64,000 nt of DNA from Mucilaginibacter rubeus (GTDB taxonomy: Bacteria; Bacteroidota; Bacteroidia; Sphingobacteriales; Sphingobacteriaceae). The position numbers were made by a program, and so were the translations under genes. This document shows positions 45,511 to 54,230 of this stretch, one piece after another; the stretch's first letter is position 1; every line of letters starts with the position of its first letter. Below the pieces are notes generated by a model. The model was not told the DNA's origin and did no database searches. It saw nothing but the letters and a program-made list of their open reading frames with translations. The stretch covers positions 5,952,001 through 6,016,000 of the forward strand of contig NZ_CP043450.1 of assembly GCF_003286415.2 (NCBI RefSeq), in the 5' to 3' direction.

Positions 45511-47211
45511 ATGAAAATTCACAAATTACTGCTGGTCGCCGTATTGGCTTCTACTTTCACATTTAACGCTGTAGCCCAACAGCATTTATCATCTTCGCAG
45601 GCCTACGACAAAGCCCAGCAAGACCGCTCAGATGCCAATGACCTCTGGGAAAAAAAAGATCCTACACCCGCCGAACTCGACCGAAGCATCCGCATTTTAA
45701 AGCATACGCTTGTATTTCTGGACAGTCTGCCGATAAAGGAGCTGGCCAATGGCAATTTCTACTTAAAAGCCCGTGCTTATGACGTTTACCTGGATATGGC
45801 CCAGTCATATACGGTAGCCGGTAAAAAAGATTCGGCGATAATGATGCTCGAGAAAAGGTTTGCCGAGGGAGGCTCAAGTCGCGCCGCCAGTTATATAGGC
45901 GACTTTCCTTTATTGAACCCAATCCGCCAGGAGCCGGGGTACCTGGCTATTGTGGAGAAAATGAAAAAGCAATCGTCATTCTGGCAAAACGAGGCTTTTA
46001 AAACAGCTTATAAAGATAATCTGACCGATGCGGAAAAGGTCGCGGGCCTATCGCTCCTGTGGTCACAAGCCAAGTATAACTTTGTAAATTTTGATCATGC
46101 AGGTATCGACTGGAACCAAACATACATTGATTATATCCCTAAAGTAACCGCTACCAAAACCACTGCCGAATACTATAAAGTGTTGATCTCTTTTTATGCG
46201 CAATTAAAAGACGGGCATACCAACGTATATGTTCCGAACGCTTTAACCGGCCAGTTTTATTCCCGCCCACCCTTCCGTACCGAATTAGTTGAAGGCCGGG
46301 TATTTGTAACCCAGGTTTTTAGCGACAGTCTTTTCAAAACAGACATACAACCCGGATTGGAAATATTAAAAATAGATGGAGAACCGGTAATAGACTACGC
46401 CGAGAAAAATATAAAACCATATCAAAGCAGTTCAACCCCGCAGGATATGCAGGTGCGTGAATTTAGTTATGCCCTGTTAGCCGGCGCTAAAGATAACCCT
46501 ATCAATATTGAGTTTAAAACGGCTAAAGGCAAGATCATCAGCAAAACCATAGCCCGTACGGGTTACCATGATGTAAAGGGCCTAAAAACACTGGATTATA
46601 AAACCATCAACAGCATTGGCTACCTCACCATTAATAATTTTGAAGATGGTAGTATCGGCAAACAGTTTGATTCACTTTATACCGCAGAGATATCCAAAAC
46701 TAAAGGTTTGATTATCGATGTAAGGTATAATGGCGGAGGCAGCAGCGGCATAGGATATGATATTATCAGTAAGCTAACCGATAAGCCTTTCAAAAGTTCC
46801 GCGTCAAAAAACATATCACTAATATCGATGCCGGGAGCGGAACCATCATGGATTGACAACGGCTTTGGTACCTGGAATGCCAACGGAAAAATATTTTATG
46901 ATAAACCGGTAATGGTATTGATAGGCCCCCGCACGTTTTCAGCAGCCGAAGATTTTACCGTAGCATTTGACTATATGAAGCGAGGTAAGCTAATAGGCAT
47001 GCCTACGGGTGGCAGTACAGGGCAACCGGTGTCATTTAACTTGCCGGGTGGCGGGCAGGCAAGGGTTTGCGGCAAACATGATACCTATCCCGATGGGAAA
47101 GAATTTGTTGGTGTTGGCATTAATCCCGATATCACCGTAAAACCAACCATCAAAGACGTTTTAAATGGCATTGACGCCGCCAAAGACAAAGCTTTACAAT
47201 TGTTGAAATAA
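45511..47211 (+). CDS. S41 family peptidase, secreted
   Basis: Tail-specific protease family member of 566 residues. Signal peptide 1-22, then an N-terminal helical domain (about 25-140) and the S41 core with RYNGGGSSG and TFSAAEDF, where Ser477 is the predicted nucleophile, then TGGSTGQPVSFNLPGGG. Its closest relatives are the IRBP-like S41 enzymes of Bacteroidota. It would process peptides in the periplasm. Placed 41 bases after blaR1 without an own promoter, it is the likely target gene of the blaI-blaR1 switch. A strong terminator follows at 47225. Confidence 0.9.
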   Translation: MKIHKLLLVAVLASTFTFNAVAQQHLSSSQAYDKAQQDRSDANDLWEKKDPTPAELDRSIRILKHTLVFLDSLPIKELANGNFYLKARAYDVYLDMAQSYTVAGKKDSAIMMLEKRFAEGGSSRAASYIGDFPLLNPIRQEPGYLAIVEKMKKQSSFWQNEAFKTAYKDNLTDAEKVAGLSLLWSQAKYNFVNFDHAGIDWNQTYIDYIPKVTATKTTAEYYKVLISFYAQLKDGHTNVYVPNALTGQFYSRPPFRTELVEGRVFVTQVFSDSLFKTDIQPGLEILKIDGEPVIDYAEKNIKPYQSSSTPQDMQVREFSYALLAGAKDNPINIEFKTAKGKIISKTIARTGYHDVKGLKTLDYKTINSIGYLTINNFEDGSIGKQFDSLYTAEISKTKGLIIDVRYNGGGSSGIGYDIISKLTDKPFKSSASKNISLISMPGAEPSWIDNGFGTWNANGKIFYDKPVMVLIGPRTFSAAEDFTVAFDYMKRGKLIGMPTGGSTGQPVSFNLPGGGQARVCGKHDTYPDGKEFVGVGINPDITVKPTIKDVLNGIDAAKDKALQLLK

Positions 47212-47224
47212 ATTTAATATCCCT

Positions 47225-47270
47225 AAAAAGACGAGGGCCTGTTTCTTCCGAAACAGGCCCTCGTCTTTTT
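47225..47270. terminator. Bidirectional terminator
   Basis: Perfect stem of 20 bp (AAAAAGACGAGGGCCTGTTT and its complement) with loop CTTCCG. It separates the S41 gene from the convergent small secreted protein gene. Confidence 0.95.
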
Positions 47271-47284
47271 ATTGCTCCAACAGC

Positions 47285-47665
47285 TTACTGGCCGCTTGTG
47301 GCGCTCCAGCCATCGCCCCAGCCACTGCCGCCGGTTGCTTTTGCGCCTTTTAAAAGCTTATCATATTTTACAGCTTGTTGTTTTGTTAAAACAGCTTTGA
47401 TTTTTGAAATGGTAGTTGCCCTCAAAGGCTTAATATCAACCATCATTTTAGTGTTATCCCCCTTGTCTGCCGCTTTGATCTTTTCAAATTTATCAGATGA
47501 CTCCTGGTATATAGCAGCAATCTTTTCGGTTTGCTTATCATTGAGCTTCAATGCTTTTTGCAGCTCTTTTGATTTTTCAACCGGTTTTTCACCTGGCTTG
47601 GTTTGCGCGTTAACTGCTGCCGCCAATCCAATGAACATGCAGCAAAGTAATAAGAGTTTTCTCAT
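47285..47665 (-). CDS. Small secreted Spy/CpxP-like protein
   Basis: Protein of 126 residues with signal peptide (1-20, ending in VNAQ). The mature part is helical and rich in Lys. LKLNDKQTEKIAAIY recalls the LTxxQ-type repeats of Spy and CpxP periplasmic chaperones. The C-terminal end is Gly and Ser-rich. Function unproven. A 17-bp palindrome lies at 47700, upstream of its start. It is convergent with the S41 gene. Confidence 0.72.
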   Translation of the reverse strand: MRKLLLLCCMFIGLAAAVNAQTKPGEKPVEKSKELQKALKLNDKQTEKIAAIYQESSDKFEKIKAADKGDNTKMMVDIKPLRATTISKIKAVLTKQQAVKYDKLLKGAKATGGSGWGDGWSATSGQ

Positions 47666-47699
47666 GGTTTAAGATTAATTTAATTGTTATAAATGTAAC

Positions 47700-47716
47700 A
47701 ATTTCGGTCCGAAATT
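47700..47716. promoter_or_regulatory. 17-bp palindrome upstream of the Spy-like gene
   Basis: AATTTCGG-T-CCGAAATT, a perfect dyad 35 bases before the minus-strand start codon. A -7-like TACATTTA is at 47689-47696. A repressor or activator site is possible; the regulator is unknown. Confidence 0.4.
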
Positions 47717-47747
47717 GGTGCTAATATTTTCTATTACAAAACACAGC

Positions 47748-49991
47748 TCAATTTGTTTTAGCAGCCATTTGCATAGGCATACAAACAGGCATGCTTTTAC
47801 CCCGAAACATCAATTTAGTTAGCTGGGTGGTTTTATATTGCGCCTCACCTTCCGTAATGTTTAAGAACCGGTTAGGTTCAACATTTTTAAAGTGCTGCAC
47901 GGCGCCGCTGCCTGCCCATTTTATTTCAATTTCATCAATCATTTTTGCCTGCCCAATGCCTATTTCCTGCCGCAAAGGCGATGAGCCAAAACTTCCACCC
48001 GAATTAACATCTTTATAAACAGAACGCTTAACGCCATTTTCGATAAAAGTGAGTTTAATGCTGCTCCCTATGGCCGCGTTGTTGGCTTTTGTGCCGGTTA
48101 GTTTTAAGCTGATCCAGTTATTGTTGCTTAACCCAGGGTTCATATACAATGAGCTGGTGTATGAATCGCCGATATAAGCGCCGCCCATTTCAGCAAAAAT
48201 ATCCTGGCGGCCAACATTTCTCAAATCGGCAAATGCTACGCCATGTCCTTTTTGTAAGTTCCCCATGCGTGATGACGAGGTAATATCAGCAAACCTCTTG
48301 CCGCCAATGTTTCTGAAAAACTTATTAGGCACCAACGATTTAAAATCAGGATTGCCCGTACCAAAATACATATCAAGGTAACCGTCGTTATCAATATCGC
48401 CAAAGTTGGCCCCCATACTGTAAACTACTTTATCCAATCCGGCTTCTTTAGTTACGTTAGTAAATGTGCCGTCATGGTTGTTCTTGTACAGGTAGATATT
48501 ACCGGCTTCGGGAATAGCTTTGCCCAGCGCCGCGGCGGCACTGTAATACCCTAAAGTGTGTTCAAAATTATAGTTTGCCACCATCACATCGGGCCAGCCA
48601 TCATTATTGTAATCGTAAAACCAGGTGGTAAAGGTGCGTTGTTTAATTTGATCGAGACCTGATTTCGCCGTTACATCTTCAAAATCTACCCCGGCTTCGG
48701 TTTTGCCTTTGTTTTTTAGCAGGTATTTACGCCCATCCATGGTAGAAATAAACACATCCACAAAGCCATCATGATCATAATCGGCAGATGTTACCCCTTT
48801 TACATAGGCCTTGATACCGCAATGTGCAGCAGAAGTTATATTAGTGAATGTACCATTGCGGTTATTGATATATAACTGGCATGTTGATTCATCAACATAA
48901 CTCATTGATTCGGAGTTTTCATTACCTACAAACACATCCAGCCAGCCATCATTATTAAAATCGGCCCAGGTTGCTGTTTGCGTAGGGTGAAGCATAAATA
49001 AACCGCTTATAGCAGTTACATCGGTAAAAGTACCATCGCCATTATTACGTAATAATGAGCTTGGCTGGTTGCCGAAGCCCCTGGTGAGCCACGCACCACG
49101 TAAAACAAAAATATCCAGTTTACCATCGTTATTATAATCGGTTTGCTGAATGTTAAGCCCGCCGGTAATACCGGTTAAACCGGCGGCTTCCGTGCGGTCG
49201 CTGAATGTACCATCCTGGTTGTTTTGAAAATAATGCATAGGATCTGACAGGTCCCAGCCCGATGTCATGATATCCAGATAGCCATCATTGTTAAAATCAT
49301 CAACAATTACCCCACCTGCGCGGCCATGAATGTTAAGGCCCAGGCTGGCGGCTACATCAACAAAAGGCTTAACCTGGTTGGCGGTATCCGAATCGACGTT
49401 CAGGTTCGGGATCAGGATATTTTTAGGTACTTTCTGTGGATATTCGCCCAGGGTCATATACGCTATATTGGCCAGCCATCGTGATTCATAATCATCGGGA
49501 TGAAGTTTCAATAGTGTTTTGTAAACATCAATCGCTTTTCTTGATCCTGTCTGGAGCTTGTGTACACCATCGTCCTTAATAGGAAATATACATGACGAAC
49601 CGGTATGATTAAGCATACAATTGCTTCGCTCGCCCAAACGCATGTAAGCTATGGCCTGCTCGGGCAGCATTTCATCAGTCGACATAAAATCGATGTTTTC
49701 TATAAGATTACTGTAAATGCTTACCGATTGCTGCTCCTCGCCAGCTTTTAACAGCAGGGCCGCCTTTGAAAATAAAACCTCCGGGCTTTTGGCAAGCCGC
49801 TTAGTCTTAAGCAGCGAATCGCAGTAAGCTAATTTCATTTCCGGGTTAAACGGATTGGAGATGATGTTATTCCTTTTATATAGTTGCTTTAGCACCTGCG
49901 CCATCTCTTCGTTTGATGAGTTTTGGCAAGACGCTATTATGGTGAAACCGCATAGCAGCGCGAGCGCGGCGGTGATTTTTTTCTTGATCAT
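47748..49991 (-). CDS. FG-GAP/VCBS and ASPIC-domain lipoprotein
   Basis: Lipoprotein of 747 residues. The start at 49991 is chosen because it leads into MIKKKITAALALL and the lipobox IIASC (C22); the frame opens at 50054. An N-terminal helical region (about 25-190) is followed by many calcium-binding DxNxDGxxD units, such as DFNNDGYLDI and DYNNDGKLDI, forming a beta-propeller. The C-terminal ASPIC/UnbV domain carries GGSFGSSPLRQEIGIG. Such proteins lie on the surface of Bacteroidota near polysaccharide systems; function unknown. Confidence 0.87.
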   Translation of the reverse strand: MIKKKITAALALLCGFTIIASCQNSSNEEMAQVLKQLYKRNNIISNPFNPEMKLAYCDSLLKTKRLAKSPEVLFSKAALLLKAGEEQQSVSIYSNLIENIDFMSTDEMLPEQAIAYMRLGERSNCMLNHTGSSCIFPIKDDGVHKLQTGSRKAIDVYKTLLKLHPDDYESRWLANIAYMTLGEYPQKVPKNILIPNLNVDSDTANQVKPFVDVAASLGLNIHGRAGGVIVDDFNNDGYLDIMTSGWDLSDPMHYFQNNQDGTFSDRTEAAGLTGITGGLNIQQTDYNNDGKLDIFVLRGAWLTRGFGNQPSSLLRNNGDGTFTDVTAISGLFMLHPTQTATWADFNNDGWLDVFVGNENSESMSYVDESTCQLYINNRNGTFTNITSAAHCGIKAYVKGVTSADYDHDGFVDVFISTMDGRKYLLKNKGKTEAGVDFEDVTAKSGLDQIKQRTFTTWFYDYNNDGWPDVMVANYNFEHTLGYYSAAAALGKAIPEAGNIYLYKNNHDGTFTNVTKEAGLDKVVYSMGANFGDIDNDGYLDMYFGTGNPDFKSLVPNKFFRNIGGKRFADITSSSRMGNLQKGHGVAFADLRNVGRQDIFAEMGGAYIGDSYTSSLYMNPGLSNNNWISLKLTGTKANNAAIGSSIKLTFIENGVKRSVYKDVNSGGSFGSSPLRQEIGIGQAKMIDEIEIKWAGSGAVQHFKNVEPNRFLNITEGEAQYKTTQLTKLMFRGKSMPVCMPMQMAAKTN

Positions 49992-50141
49992 AGGATATAC
50001 ATTTACACGCGCGGATAAAATGCCAAAGCAAATTAACCGCGACAGATGTGGCATTAAATTGTATTAGTAGAAATTTGAGACAACAGAATTTATCAGGCAC
50101 AACACATACGTGCAGCCAGCAAATAAGTTAAACGAGGAAAG

Positions 50142-50690
50142 TTAGCAGGATGCTTTTGGCGGTTGCTCAGGAATATCCAGATGGTGGCTTATTGGTGATT
50201 GCCCGTGCCTTATAATGATCTGGGGCAAATACTTTACCGGGCAAAAAAATTCAAATTGTATAAATGAAAATGTCAGGTTATCCTGCAAGGCTATTTTACC
50301 AAAAGGAACATGTTCTTTCGGCGAAACAGGAATATCTCTTATCCCTTTGGCATCAAGTACATTGCTATCAGCAAAGCGGGTAGTTTCGTAGTTAGGGATG
50401 CACATCAGGTGAAGGGCCTTCCTTGTCATCCGTATTTTTACATAGTTATACGTAGCGCTGCCGAAGGTAATATGACCAGATATATTTTCAAACGCCTGCC
50501 AATCATGTATGGCTGGCAAATCAACCGGAATGGTAATTTCGGTAAGGTCATTGACATTATATAAACCTTTGCTGATCTGTTCTTTAAAAAATCTATCCGA
50601 TTTATATACCAAATATTGATGTAGGATAAGCTGCCCGCTAATATTAAGCAGGTAAATATTCAGCAATATTAAGGCAACGATCTTTTTCAA
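50142..50690 (-). CDS. Hypothetical protein, 182 residues
   Basis: Unrecognised family. The first 20 residues are a hydrophobic leader (MKKIVALILLNIYLLNISG) that could be a signal anchor. The rest is soluble, with a C-terminal His and Pro-rich tail ending PPKASC. Similar small proteins occur in Bacteroidota near metal transport genes, but no such gene is adjacent here. It lies 151 bases upstream of the lipoprotein gene on the same strand. Confidence 0.55.
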   Translation of the reverse strand: MKKIVALILLNIYLLNISGQLILHQYLVYKSDRFFKEQISKGLYNVNDLTEITIPVDLPAIHDWQAFENISGHITFGSATYNYVKIRMTRKALHLMCIPNYETTRFADSNVLDAKGIRDIPVSPKEHVPFGKIALQDNLTFSFIQFEFFCPVKYLPQIIIRHGQSPISHHLDIPEQPPKASC

Positions 50691-50807
50691 GCGGTTTATA
50701 ATAACCTAAAGATGAGATTTATAAACCACATTTTCAAGCTTTATTTTTTTATAGCGCTATTTCATAATATCAGAAAACGCTAAAGCAGCTAATATCGAGG
50801 TGTAGAG

Positions 50808-50913
50808 TTGACTCACCCAGGCTGCACTCCGCTGGATCTCCATTTCTTCGCCTTTGGCATAAAAATGGTAAAAAAAACCCTCTTTACGCTCACGCAGAGA
50901 GGGGATTAAGCAT
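50808..50913. repeat. Possible degenerate interspersed repeat
   Basis: GACTCACCCAGGCTGCACTCC and a CCCTCTTTACGC / GCAGAGAGGG dyad. No coding frame. It looks like decayed repeat sequence, not confirmed by a second copy in this window. Confidence 0.3.
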
Positions 50914-50946
50914 AACGACCTGTATGTCGCTATATATTTAGTTCTA

Positions 50947-52071
50947 TTACTTTTTTATTAAAACACGTTTCTTTAACCATTCCCTAACGGGTTCATCATA
51001 TAGTTTAAGACAGGCATAGGCAATAGCAATGCTCGCTACAAAAATACCCAGGCCGGCAAACAAGCCCGGAGCCATCGGCACCTTATTATTTTGTACCCAG
51101 GCTATATGAAAGTATATTAAAGGATAGTGTGTAATATAAAGCGGATAGGAAAGATCGCCTATAAATTTGCAAACCCTGATTGAGCTTTGGCTTTTTAAAG
51201 TGCCCCCTGCCCCAATGGCTACTATCAAAGGGAAAAGGATAATGATACAAACTGATTCGTAAATACCGTTCATCCATAAGTGGTCAGGGCCACCTATCCT
51301 TGGTACGCACAGTATAGCGGCAATTAAAATGCTACAAACTGTAAAAGCTCCTTTAATATGAATAAGCTTGCCCAGGCGGCACAATAACATACCGGCAAAA
51401 AACGGATATAACAGGCGGGTGAAGCCTATATAGAGCTGTGGCTTGTCTACTGTCCAACCACCAATTACATCGCCCTGCGGCCCCATTACCGTAAAATGAA
51501 TTAGTAAGCAGGCCGATAAAAACACAAAAATAGCAAGCAGCGTTTTTGAAAATCTACGGATCACCAGCGCGTAAAGTATATTGGCTACGTATTCAAAAAA
51601 CAACGACCAGGCCGGTCCGTTCAATGGGTGCATTTCCTGCCAACCACGGATATCCAATGAAGGCCGTATTGGTATCAAGGTACAGCCAATTAACATTATT
51701 AGCAGCATTTTCCAAACGGGCGTTTGGTTAATAAGCGGAAACATGGCGCATCCCTGCGTATAAAAAAACACAGCACCGATTATAGACCCCATAATAACCA
51801 TGGGCTGCAAACGGACAAGGCGGCGCTTGTAAAAATCCCACTGGGTCATTTTCCCCCAGCGGTCATCATAAGCGTAAGCCACTACAAAACCTGACAGTAA
51901 AAAAAAGAAATCAACCGCGAGATAGCCGTGGTTGATAATTTGATGAAAACGATCTCCGGAATAAGTTTCAAGAATGTGGAAAGCCACCACAAAAAGCGAT
52001 GCTACTCCGCGAAGCCCGTCAAGAATTTGATAATGCCCTTTTGTTTCAAGGTACGTAGCGTTTTTACTCAT
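50947..52071 (-). CDS. Acyltransferase family 3 membrane protein
   Basis: OafA/YrhL-type integral membrane O-acyltransferase of 374 residues with about ten spans. The first segment shows the hallmark ILDGLRGVASLFVVAFHILE with the conserved His, and DFFFLLSGFVVAYAYDDRW follows. It would transfer acetyl or other acyl groups to a cell-envelope carbohydrate or lipid. It lies upstream (on the minus strand) of the small gene and downstream of the DUF1624-type gene. Confidence 0.87.
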   Translation of the reverse strand: MSKNATYLETKGHYQILDGLRGVASLFVVAFHILETYSGDRFHQIINHGYLAVDFFFLLSGFVVAYAYDDRWGKMTQWDFYKRRLVRLQPMVIMGSIIGAVFFYTQGCAMFPLINQTPVWKMLLIMLIGCTLIPIRPSLDIRGWQEMHPLNGPAWSLFFEYVANILYALVIRRFSKTLLAIFVFLSACLLIHFTVMGPQGDVIGGWTVDKPQLYIGFTRLLYPFFAGMLLCRLGKLIHIKGAFTVCSILIAAILCVPRIGGPDHLWMNGIYESVCIIILFPLIVAIGAGGTLKSQSSIRVCKFIGDLSYPLYITHYPLIYFHIAWVQNNKVPMAPGLFAGLGIFVASIAIAYACLKLYDEPVREWLKKRVLIKK

Positions 52072-52211
52072 TAGCAGGAAAAAACAAATATGATAAATTG
52101 GTTAATTGAAGTTAGGCACCGGGCATAGCAAACCAGCCACAACACCACGGCTATAAATATGCTTTAATTTATCGGCAAGTCAAAACCTCAACAATAAAAG
52201 CTATTAACCTT

Positions 52212-53396
52212 TTACAAATAACTCAACCACCATTTTGCCTTATTGGCCTGCTTGTAAGTATCATAACGTTTACATAAAGGATATAGGCCTGCTACTATTA
52301 AAATCCAGGTGAGGTAAGCTACCGGCAATGAAAATCCGTAGCCTTTCAGATCGCGGGTAAACCAGATAGGTTGTTTCAGGAACCAGATTGCCCAGTCCTG
52401 GCCAGGTGTTAATGCCGAAGCAATGATTGCTATGAGGTGTATAATATAAATGTGGATAAGATAATAGAACATTGGCACCCTGCCATATACCGAAACCACA
52501 TCCACAACCTTGCCCTTTAACTTTTCAGTAAATGACAGGAACAGGAAAGCCGATCCTAACGTTAGCAGAAGGTACAGCAACGATGGCGGATACTTATTCA
52601 CTTTAATGAACGACAGGAAGGTATAAAACGCATCTTTTTGTGCTGTCCACTTTACCGGGTCGCCGTATACATTGGTATAACGCAGCACGATGAACGCAAC
52701 CAGGCAGCAACTGCCTGCAATCAATAAGTTTTTTTGTCGTTTGACAACATCATAGCCGGTGGTATACCATCCACCCAAACAATAGCCTAACGACATAACA
52801 GCCATTAGCGGCACAATGGGATATCCTACCAGTAAAATTTCTTTATGCCACATAAAAAATTGCTGGTCATGCAGCAGCGACCAACCAAAGGCCTCCAGGG
52901 AACTTCCGGGAACATGCACACCATCTAAAAGATTATGGCCAAATATAATTACAAGACTGATCCCCAGGATCAGTTGCTTGGGCAAATGGATCAACGCAGC
53001 CAATATGATCATACTTAAACCCAATGCCCAAATGGTGATAAAGAAAAACATGGGGAACGCAATATTGAAGTTCCAGCCGAAGTTAACCACAAACATTTCG
53101 AGAAAAATGAGCCATAAACCCCGCTTTACCAGGAAAATAGATAATTCCTTTTTAGATTTCTTTTGCCCGATGAGGCATGCCGATGTTCCAGCGAGCAACA
53201 TAAATATCGGCGCGCAAAAATGAGTGATCCACCGCGTGAAAAATAATACGCCGCTCGTTTTCGTAAGATCAAGCGGATCATAATAAAACGAACCGGAGTA
53301 TAAATAATCCCTTACATGATCAAGGGCCATAATGATCATGATAGTACCACGGAGAAAATCTATCGAGGTTATCCGGTTTTTTAAAATTGTGCTCAT
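52212..53396 (-). CDS. DUF1624/HGSNAT-like membrane acetyltransferase
   Basis: Integral membrane protein of 394 residues with about ten spans. It opens with RITSIDFLRGTIMIIMALDHVRDYL, the signature of the heparan-alpha-glucosaminide N-acetyltransferase group (DUF1624), with the conserved Asp and His. It would acetylate sugars across the membrane; the substrate is unknown. It and the neighbouring acyltransferase 3 gene are on the same strand with a gap of 140 bases, a possible envelope-modification pair. Confidence 0.83.
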   Translation of the reverse strand: MSTILKNRITSIDFLRGTIMIIMALDHVRDYLYSGSFYYDPLDLTKTSGVLFFTRWITHFCAPIFMLLAGTSACLIGQKKSKKELSIFLVKRGLWLIFLEMFVVNFGWNFNIAFPMFFFITIWALGLSMIILAALIHLPKQLILGISLVIIFGHNLLDGVHVPGSSLEAFGWSLLHDQQFFMWHKEILLVGYPIVPLMAVMSLGYCLGGWYTTGYDVVKRQKNLLIAGSCCLVAFIVLRYTNVYGDPVKWTAQKDAFYTFLSFIKVNKYPPSLLYLLLTLGSAFLFLSFTEKLKGKVVDVVSVYGRVPMFYYLIHIYIIHLIAIIASALTPGQDWAIWFLKQPIWFTRDLKGYGFSLPVAYLTWILIVAGLYPLCKRYDTYKQANKAKWWLSYL

Positions 53397-53539
53397 TCAG
53401 GTTTTTTGGCGTGAAATTAAAGATACCATTTTTATAAATAAACATTTAGTAAAAGCCCGGTCATTATTGTTGCTTTTATCTGACTAATAACCAAACGCTT
53501 AAAGCGCTTAAAATTTAAGTCAGGCTGTATATTTATGTC

Positions 53540-54154
53540 ATGAAACCCGGGACCAGATTTTTACATTCTCTTTTTGAAGTAGCACACGTTGAATTTCAAA
53601 CTTATGACCTTTCCAATCAAAAGGTTCTGTTTTCGAGCGGAGTAACCCGTCAGCTTTTGGGATATTCAGAAAGTGAATATGTTAACCTGAGCAATGAATT
53701 TTACCGAAGTATCATTCACCCTGATGATTACGAAAAAGTACAGCAAACCATCAACAAAACCATTCAATCAAAAAGTGGCGATGTAATAGAAATGACTGTG
53801 CGCCTGCGCCGGATCGATGGCTCGTATATTTGGCTTTATTCAAGACAAATGATTTATCAAAGAAACCACGCTAATGGCACGCTGACCATTATAAGGGAAG
53901 TTGAGGATGTTACTCGCCTGGTTGAACTTCAGGGCGATCTGGAAGAAAAAGTTGAACAGCTCAAAGCAATCTCCTATAAAAACTCCCATCTGTTGCGCGG
54001 GCCCGTGTCAAGCATTATTGGCCTGGTTGATTTGATTGAAGAACACGCGGTGACAAGTGATCATAATCGGCAGATATTGCATTATCTAAAGGAAACCATA
54101 GCCAAACTGGACGGCGTAGTTAGAGAGATCAATGAAAATGCAAACCTGAGATAA
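53540..54154 (+). CDS. PAS protein with orphan HisKA-like helix
   Basis: Cytoplasmic protein of 204 residues. A PAS fold with PAC segment spans about 15-130 (SIIHPDDYEKV and VRLRRIDGSYIWLYSRQM). A linker coiled coil follows, then a helix with NSHLLRGPVSSIIGLVDL around His150, which resembles the H-box of histidine kinases. The protein ends at 204, with no ATPase domain. It could be a phosphotransfer or inhibitor protein. The gene is complete with a normal stop, so it is not a simple truncation. The neighbours do not give a function. Confidence 0.8.
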   Translation: MKPGTRFLHSLFEVAHVEFQTYDLSNQKVLFSSGVTRQLLGYSESEYVNLSNEFYRSIIHPDDYEKVQQTINKTIQSKSGDVIEMTVRLRRIDGSYIWLYSRQMIYQRNHANGTLTIIREVEDVTRLVELQGDLEEKVEQLKAISYKNSHLLRGPVSSIIGLVDLIEEHAVTSDHNRQILHYLKETIAKLDGVVREINENANLR

Positions 54155-54230
54155 TCTGTTATGGAAGAGAGTGCTTTGCAGCAAAAACACCTAATTAAAG
54201 TATGTCATTATTTTATGCTGCCAGATGATT

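Noticed and set aside
50142-50690. Metal-binding operon partner
   Set aside because: The His and Pro-rich tail suggests metal binding, but no metal gene is adjacent; the RND pump lies 13 kb away.
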